From assembly GCA_013396635.1 (NCBI GenBank), contig WBMW01001316.1, positions 1 to 64,000 on the forward strand: a DNA stretch of 64,000 nucleotides, in the 5' to 3' direction. This document shows, one piece after another, positions 56,201 through 62,200 of this stretch (position 1 is the first letter of the stretch; each line of letters starts with the position of its first letter). Both the position numbers and the translations under genes were made by a program. Origin of the DNA: Penelope pileata (lineage: Eukaryota > Chordata > Aves > Galliformes > Cracidae). Below the pieces are notes generated by a model. The model did no database searches and was not told the origin of the DNA. It worked only from the letters and a program-made list of their open reading frames with translations.

Positions 56201-59200
56201 AGATTTACACGGTATGAAAAATAAAATGATGTCCAAGAATATGCTTCGGTCATGACTGCCACTCACAATGTGACTTCGCACTGCCAGTGCAGCACAGAAG
56301 TTCTCAGCAAGGGAGAATCATAGCTGCTGAAACAGCAGAAAACGGAGGTAATAACAGGATCTTCTAACAAAATTTGTGAAGCCACAGTTAGAATGAGAGG
56401 ACCAAAGTGGCAATCAAGAGACCAAGAGAGTAACACCTTGACCAGGAGAGTAACCAGGGCAAGGGCTACTCAGGAAGCCATTCCTGGAAAACATTCTGCA
56501 GGGTAGACAAGCAAATGACAACACTGCTGGAAATAGTCCAGAGGACAAAGAGTCCTAAGTTTCTTCAGAACAGCATCAGTATATTGTAACAGCTGAACTC
56601 GAAAAAGCATCTGACAGCTGTTGTTGGCATCCAAAATGCAGAGCACGTGGGTTACCTCAGAAGACAAAACAATTTCGTGTTTCAATAAAGAGGATATTAG
56701 TATGTGCCTGTGCAGGAGCAAAAATGATGTCAGGGACCACTTAATCAGAGCATATAATAAGAACAGGTAAGTTCTATGTGTTCACTCAGTGAACAGAAAA
56801 GGTTGAGAAGTTGCTTGTGAGGAATCAGCTGCATTAAGACTAGGGGGTCATTAGCCACTAGTGGGTCAGGAGAGGTGACAATCCCCCCCTAGGTCTTAGC
56901 ACTGGTGTGGTCACATCGGGAGGGCTATGACCACACCTGGGCTGGAGCAGGTACGGCAGAGGGCTGCTAAGATGATTAGGGGCTTAGAGCTAGGAGGTTC
57001 CAGGCTGAGATCCAGGGCTGTTCAGGGGGGTCCTGGCCACATGTACAAATTCCTGGCGGGAAGGGAATAACGAAGACTGGACCAGAATCCTCTCAGTGGT
57101 GGCCAGAGAAAGGACAATAGACACAAACTAAAGTACAAGAAATTCTGGTTAAAGCCTTTTTTACTGTGATGGTTGTAAACACAGGGACAGATTGCCCAGA
57201 GATGTTTTGGACTCTCCAGCACTGGATATGTTCAAAACCTGAGTGGACACGAGCCTGGGCAGCCTGCTACAGCTGATCCTGCTTGAGCAGGTGTTTGAGT
57301 GGACGGTTTCCAGAGGTGCCTTCTCTCTTCAGCCATCGCACGAATGACCAGAAATCATTCTGGGATGGGAAATCACTTACAGCTGCATGCTCATAAATGA
57401 GTGATGAGTTATGCTAATTATTACCAACTAGATCAGATTTACAACTGAGAACTGAGTACAGAGTAAAACAGCTGTTACAGAGGAGAGCAATACCTTGCCA
57501 TACTAGCATTACTTTGTTTCTCAAGCTTTCCTTTAGAATTTACCTCTTTTCTTTTCCATCCTGACCTGCAACCTCCATATATCAATATCTTATTGCACAG
57601 TATTTTATTGTTCTTGAATGTGTATTTCAAAAATAAACAGTGCAAAAAAAAAAAACAAAGAAAAACCACTCATAGTGAAATTCTACATTTAAAAAGAGCC
57701 ACCACCCACATACTACAAATATTTCTATTTGTGCAGTTATAATATTATTGTGGTTCATAAGAAAGGAAGTTTGAACCTTTCAAGTGCAGTACTTGAGAAC
57801 GATTTTAGCAACAATTTGTGTGTTTTGCTACCTTACGCAGTGTTGTAACACTTACTCTGTAATCATAGGTAGAGTCTGGGTTCTCCTCACAAGCAATGAC
57901 CTCAGGTGCCATCCAATACGGTGTTCCAATAAACGTGTTTCTTCTCCCAATAGTTCTATCCAGTTGGGCGCTTACACCAAAATCCACTGAAAGGCAAGCA
58001 AGGGTAAATAAATTAATAAAGGGTTGCATCCATGTGGCAGAGTGCTTGCTTAACTACTTTCATACTGCTTAGATACCAAACCTTTGGATCACAATGCATA
58101 TCAAATCTGAGTTCTCACAGTACATCTTGTCCAATAACTGAAATTAAATGGAATGACTGATGTTTAATCAAAGTGTTACACTGAGGAAGACTCGAGATTT
58201 TTAACTAGTATTGGAATGGAAAAATGCTACCTAGGCAAATTTGGATGTGTCTATTATGTCCATTAGTGAAGGTTCAAAAGAACCGTCATAATCACTTTGT
58301 CTTGCGCTATTTTAAATAACTCCTTCCCTGCATTCGAACTCTAGCTTACAACAGGCTGGAAAGCATACTGGCTTATGCTGAACTTAGCTTCATTATGATG
58401 AGAGAGTTCTGTGGTGCTCTCTGCTGAAAGGATGTTACTTTCATCAGGACTGTACAGCAAAATGGTTTTGTTCAGATACGAAGAAGAGTCCACACGATCA
58501 ATAATTATGTGATTGTATTTTTCTTTCAACAAACCTCTAAGATGCACTAATTGGATCCACTGGGCACAGCAGCTACTGCTATTAACAGAGAAGATTAAAA
58601 ATAAAACAAAAAAAGCAAGAAAAAGAAAGGACTGAAAGGAAACAGCCCTATTGCTATCATCAAGGAGCAGATTTTCTCAGCTATGTTTTCTCAGTGCAGA
58701 TCATCTGCATACCATGGTCATTTATATCGCCATTTTTCATTGTCCCTGTTCAGCAAACTGTCTCCAGCAGTAAGCTGGACCTGACTCCTGGGATCACCAC
58801 ACCTTTTGTGCTTCTGATAGAAAACGAGAAAAGTGCTTTCACATAACACACTGAAATGGAATGGCACTGGATTGAGGACTTCTTGGATTCCTAGCTTCAC
58901 TGCTTTAAGAGACACTTGAGCTAAACCTCTCTGTAAACATTCTTGTTTTTTAAAATTAAAAAAAAAGAAAGAACTAACTTATTTTGGCTTGCTCCAGTCA
59001 AGCAACCTAGGCGATATCCATAAGCTATGTTTATTCTTCTTCTCCAATTCTATAGTGATTTGTTTCAAAGGAAGAGATGGAGAATAAAGAATCATCCCAA
59101 ATAAGAGAAGTGTTCTCCTTGAGACTGCTTCTTCAAATCGCTGCCATGCACCCTCTGTGATTTCTTCTAAAAATATCAGACATGTCCTCCTCAAGAGAGA

Positions 59201-62200
59201 TATGTACTTGAATTTAGACTTACGAAGTTAGAAGTTGTCAACAATGAAATGTCACAGCTAGAAAAGGAAATGAGTAAACACTTTGACATTCTTGAGAGAT
59301 GTGTATCAGTAAGAAACTACTCTTCAGTTGTAGCTCTCAAATGTGAGTAATTTCACCTATCATCAGATTTATGAAAATCTCTAAGCCTGCTGAGCCTGCT
59401 TCCCTTAGAAAAATGGATAAGCGTAATTTATTCTTTTTTTTATTTTTTTTTTGGAAGTCTTCATACAGTAGGAGTCTGCTGTGAAGACCTGGTAGTTATT
59501 TGACTTACTACATGGGTTCCGTGTTTGACTGTTGACAAGTAGCTGTATTTCCCACAGCCTGCAAGTGACATTGCTGCAGAATATATCACATTTTCTCCTC
59601 TTTCTACATGACAGATATTTTATAAACACAAGCATAAGCACTACTTGATATACTTGTTACTTGTGTTCCTGAAAGTTCTTTCCAAGGCAAGATGGAATCA
59701 GAATGGCTTAGGTTGGAAGGGACCTTAAAGATCATGTAGTTCCAACCCCTCTGCTGCGGGCAGGGCTGCTACCCACTAGATCAGGCTGCCCAGGGCCCCA
59801 TCCAGCCTGGCCTTGAACATCTCCAGGGATGGGGCATCCACAGCTTCTCTGGACAACCTGTTTCAGTGCCTCACCACCCTCTCAGAAAAGAATTTCTTTC
59901 TAACATCTAATTTAAATTTCCCCTCTTTCAGTTTAAAGCCATTCCCCCTCGTCCTACCACTATTAGGCCATGTAAAAAGTTGGCCCCCCCTCCTGCTTGT
60001 AAGCTCCCTTCAAGTACTGGCAGGCCGCAATGAGGTCTCCTCAAAAACTTCTCTTCTCCAGGTTGAACAGCCCTACCTAGTGGGAGAGGTGCTCCAGCCC
60101 TCAGAGGATCATCAGGACCCACTCCAACAACTCCAGATGTTTCCTGTACTGGGGACCCCGTTCCTGGACACAGCACTCCAGATGTGGCCTTACAAGGGCA
60201 GAGTAGCGTAGAGTACAGGGGCGGACAATCACCTCCCTCTCCCAGCTGCCACCGCTCTCTTGATGCAGCCCAGGACATTGCTGGCCCTCCAGGCGGCAAG
60301 AGCACAGTGCAGGCTCACATGCAGCTCCTTGTCCACCAGGACCCCCAAAGCCACCTCTGCAGAGCTGCTCTCAAGCAGTCCACCTCCCAGTCTGTAGACA
60401 CATCTGGGATTGCCCCAATCAAGTGCAATACTTTGCACTTTGCTTTGTTGAACCTCATTAGTTTCACATGGGCCCACTTTTCCAGTCTTTCCAGGTCCTT
60501 CTGGATGGATCCCTTCCTACTATTGCATCAACTGCACCACTCAGCTTGGTGTCATCAGCAAACGTGCTGAGGGTGCACTCAATCCCACTGTCTACATCGT
60601 TGATAAAGATGCTGAAATCACTGTTACCAAGATGGACCCCTGGGGGACACCACTCATCACAGGCCTCCACCTGGACATAGTGTTGTTGACCACAATCCTC
60701 TGGCTACAACCATCCAACCAATTCCTTATCCACCAAATAGTCCACCCTTCAAATCCATCTCTCTCCAATTTAGAGATAAGGATGTGGCGCAGGACCATTT
60801 CAAAAGCCTTGCACAAGTCCAGGTAGATGACATCAGTTGCCCTTCTGTTGAGCACCGATGCTGTCACTCTCATAAAAGGTCCCCAGATTGGTCAGGCACG
60901 TTCTGCCCTTGGCGAATCCACGTCAGCTGTCTTGGATCACCTCCTCATCTCACATGGAAATTTCAAATTTTTTACAAACAGGTTTGTAGTACACATTTAA
61001 GAAAACACACCTAGTTTTACTTCTGCATTTTCTGTGAGAAGAACATTCTGTCCTTTAATATCTCGATGAATGACATGATGAGCATGAAGATGTGCCAAGC
61101 CCTAAAAAAAACAAATAAACAAACAAGACTTTCCTTATTAGTCATTACCATGAGCTTGGCATTGTTGCCTTTTTAAACTCTTATCCTTCTCAGACTTCAT
61201 TCATGGGGAAAGTCCTTTACATCTGATTAGCAGCATGAGGACCTCAGCTATGGCAAAGAGAGAAGATAGCAACAGAAGACCTGATTGTAGTGGAGCATCT
61301 CTGAAGTACAGTGTGAAGAAAATTAGGCACCAGTACTTTTTACTTCTATCTCAGAATCAAGGAATGCCTCTCTACACTATGTATTAAAAGCAAACAAAAG
61401 AGGTGAAGAGCAATGCAGAGTGCTCTCTAGTAAGGTACAGAGACAGCATCTGGGTAGCCACACTGGGTTAAATTCTGCATTCAACAAAACAGCAAAACTC
61501 TGAATTCAATGGTAAATTGACCACATACAGTTCAAAATCATAGAATCATAGAATCATAGAATGGTTCAGGTTGGAAAGGACCTTAGAGATCATCTTGTTC
61601 CAACCCCCCTGCCATGGGCAAGGACACCGCTCAGATCATTTTGAATGCAGCAAATATTGTTGTCATTCAGCTAATATTTGCAACATTCCGTTTCCTCCTT
61701 CCTTCTTAAATTGTCTGTGGTTAAACTAGCACAGGTATAACAGCACACACTGATATAATACATTATAGTAAGCCAAGAGATACTTTGCTGAAGATGTTTA
61801 GCCTCTATAATGTGATATTAGTGACTTCAAACAGAGCTTCCACTCAACTCCTAAGTCTTTCAGAAGGAAACATTTTCAATCCAGATGCAACGAGTTATTC
61901 TCTGCTTTCAAATGAAGATGATTCAATCTGATTGCTTATTTCATGCAAGCATGCAGTTAGTACTTTCAGTTGCAAGAGCAAAGTTGTAAAGGTTTTAACA
62001 TAATTGCTTTAACAAAGATATTATAGCCTTACAAACACAAGAACAGCAACTAAACCAGATGATTAGGATTTCTTTTTTGTTTCACAACAGCTCTCTCCAT
62101 GATCTCCAGCTATAGTTATTACAATTTGCAATGCAATGCCAAATTCAGGCGAGATGGCTGATGTCCTCCACTGAACACTCTTCTAAACAATGCTGTTCCA

